Origin: Solibacillus faecavium
GTDB lineage: Bacteria > Bacillota > Bacilli > Bacillales_A > Planococcaceae
Reading direction: 5' to 3'
Length of the DNA: 64,000 nucleotides
NCBI RefSeq assembly: GCF_014836905.1
Contig: NZ_JACSPZ010000003.1
Coordinates: 124,001-188,000, forward strand
Shown: positions 63,197 to 64,000 of the stretch, in pieces
Position numbering within the stretch: position 1 is the first letter of the stretch
Layout of the letters: every line of letters starts with the position of its first letter
Program-made: the position numbers and the translations under genes
Notes under the pieces: generated by a model
The model's input: only the letters and a program-made list of their open reading frames with translations
The model's database searches: none
What the model was told of the DNA's origin: nothing

Positions 63197-63515
63197 ATTG
63201 AAGTGTTAGGTAATTACCTAACAAAGTTACTTATAACCCTTGAATAGGTAGAAATTTCGAAAGTAAGTATTTGGGGTTTCTGTGTCTAAGGCTTTTTTAT
63301 TTATATAAATGGCTTAAATGGGTATAATTATATTTACTGAGATGAACTAAAATTCACTTATATAAGTACATGAATGTTTCTTAAATAACATTTTATTCAA
63401 ACCAATGTAGTAATCCAGGATGTGTATAGGTTTCACAATTTTTGTTAACTATGTGCATTTAGCAATAAGAACAAGCTAGTCTCCCTGTATGGGTATTTTT
63501 TGTCGGTGTTAACAC

Positions 63516-63535
63516 GTCTGGCTATAATCTGGCTA
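63516..63535. promoter_or_regulatory. Right arm-type repeats of element 2
   Basis: TCTGGCTA at 63517 and 63528, matching 36777 and 36789. Confidence 0.75.
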
Positions 63536-63597
63536 ATAATAATTTAAAGTGCTTGGAAACGTTGGTATGACTAGGTTTATAGGCAATTAGTTCAAAT

Positions 63598-63612
63598 TCC
63601 CACCGTCTCCAT
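63598..63612 (+). other. attR core of element 2
   Basis: TCCCACCGTCTCCAT, third copy of the ssrA core. Right boundary of element 2. Confidence 0.92.
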
Positions 63613-63644
63613 AAATGAATATTTCTAGAGTTGTTTAGATTGGT

Positions 63645-63674
63645 AAAAACCCTTGTGTATCAAGGGTTTTTTCC
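63645..63674 (+). terminator. Terminator-like hairpin right of the third core
   Basis: AAAAACCCTTG / CAAGGGTTTTTT around TGTAT; same as after the other cores. Confidence 0.8.
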
Positions 63675-63720
63675 TTTTTAGTTGTACTGGATTTGTATAG
63701 GGAACTGGATTAAAATCTAG

Positions 63721-63795
63721 CTACTTTTTAATCCGATTTCTAAGTTTAAAGTATGTCACAAAATTAATGAATATATCGATTTTCGAACCAGAACC
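63721..63795 (-). pseudogene. C-terminal remnant of a third ssrA integrase
   Basis: On the minus strand the frame reads IDIFINFVTYFKLRNRIKK then TAG, equivalent to NDTINKFVTYLNSES at the end of the 36805 integrase. Homology continues to the hairpin and core on the right side (plus strand coordinates lower) but is lost left of residue ~-24. It shows that a further element once followed, now truncated. Confidence 0.75.
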
Positions 63796-63886
63796 TTGAT
63801 TGGTGGCTCATTATTCGAATAATCCAAACCGAATCTCCGATGAAGTAGAGTTCTATTAGGTCACACCTTTTGCCCTTAATAAATAC

Positions 63887-64000
63887 TCAACTCTTCACAT
63901 TAAATTTAATATTCATCGAATTATGGCAAGTAGGGTAATTACTGCAGCCATAAAATTCGCCTGTTGGTCCTTTTCGCTTCAGCATATAACCACCACATTT
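63887..64000 (-). CDS. Zinc-ribbon protein C-terminus (topoisomerase-type zinc finger), partial
   Basis: 37 codons open to the window edge: KCGGYMLKRKGPTGEFYGCSNYPTCHN..., the second half of a zf-C4_Topoisom ribbon (Cys-x-x-Cys ... GCS-x-YP-x-C). Stop TGA at 63887. Could belong to a restriction endonuclease, NERD/nuclease-type or topoisomerase-like protein that extends outside. Confidence 0.7.
   Translation of the reverse strand, partial: KCGGYMLKRKGPTGEFYGCSNYPTCHNSMNIKFNVKS

Overview
The window comes from a low-GC Gram-positive bacterium of the order Bacillales. The best guess is the Planococcaceae-like group (Solibacillus/Lysinibacillus relatives). The evidence is the chromosomal order secG - est - rnr - smpB - ssrA, a tmRNA tag GKQQNYAFAA, a SipW/TasA matrix locus, Gram-positive lipoproteins and AGGAGG ribosome-binding sites. 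I cannot fix the genus by reading alone.

Chromosomal part (1 to about 30,100). Bases 1-7735 hold one sugar-acid catabolic locus: a tripartite TRAP importer (P partial, Q, M), a zinc dehydrogenase, two KduD-like dehydrogenases around an EamA-family transporter, then KDG kinase and KDPG aldolase, which feed pyruvate and glyceraldehyde-3-phosphate. Next come a convergent two-gene unit that looks like ATC hydrolase plus N-carbamoyl-cysteine amidohydrolase (8003-9932), a TetR regulator with an MFS exporter (10194-12632), a strange 21-bp-phased motif array (12695-13014), a small membrane protein, a NERD-domain protein, a small acidic lipoprotein, and a Fur-controlled divergent iron-uptake locus (15020-19464). 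secG follows. The conserved secG-est junction is interrupted by about 5 kb: a response regulator with a degenerate receiver, and a TasA/TapA-like/SipW/anchored TasA-like matrix operon. est, rnr, smpB and ssrA then complete the tmRNA/trans-translation neighbourhood.

Island part (about 30,087 to 63,612, and beyond). The 3' end of ssrA is a multiply used integration target. The core TCCCACCGTCTCCAT occurs at 30,088, 36,662 and 63,598, so two elements are integrated in tandem. Right of the third core is the decayed left end of a third element (an integrase C-terminus fragment). Each element begins with a tyrosine integrase reading toward its core. Elements 1 and 2 each carry private arm-type repeats at both ends (CGTAGG in element 1, TCTGGCTA in element 2). 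Element 1 (6.6 kb) holds an integrase, an excisionase, small basic proteins, an SF2-type helicase behind a set of three near-identical promoters, a region of perfect inverted repeats, a zeta-toxin-like kinase and a membrane protein. Element 2 (27 kb) is composite. It contains a cREC-domain protein, a duplicated integrase/excisionase module (one copy decayed), a resolvase with a res-like site, a three-gene ParA operon, about 1.5 kb of complex non-coding repeats, a 9-kb operon (SNF2-type helicase, beta-class DNA methyltransferase, type III Res-like helicase-nuclease), a replication initiator-like protein, a 36-bp minisatellite and a GTPase with a DUF697-like tail.

The best candidates for under-described biology are the SNF2 + Mod + Res operon with its repeat-rich leader, the tandem ssrA islands with element-specific arm sites, the ParA three-gene operon, the shared-promoter regulon of element 1, and the degenerate response regulator next to an inserted TasA locus.
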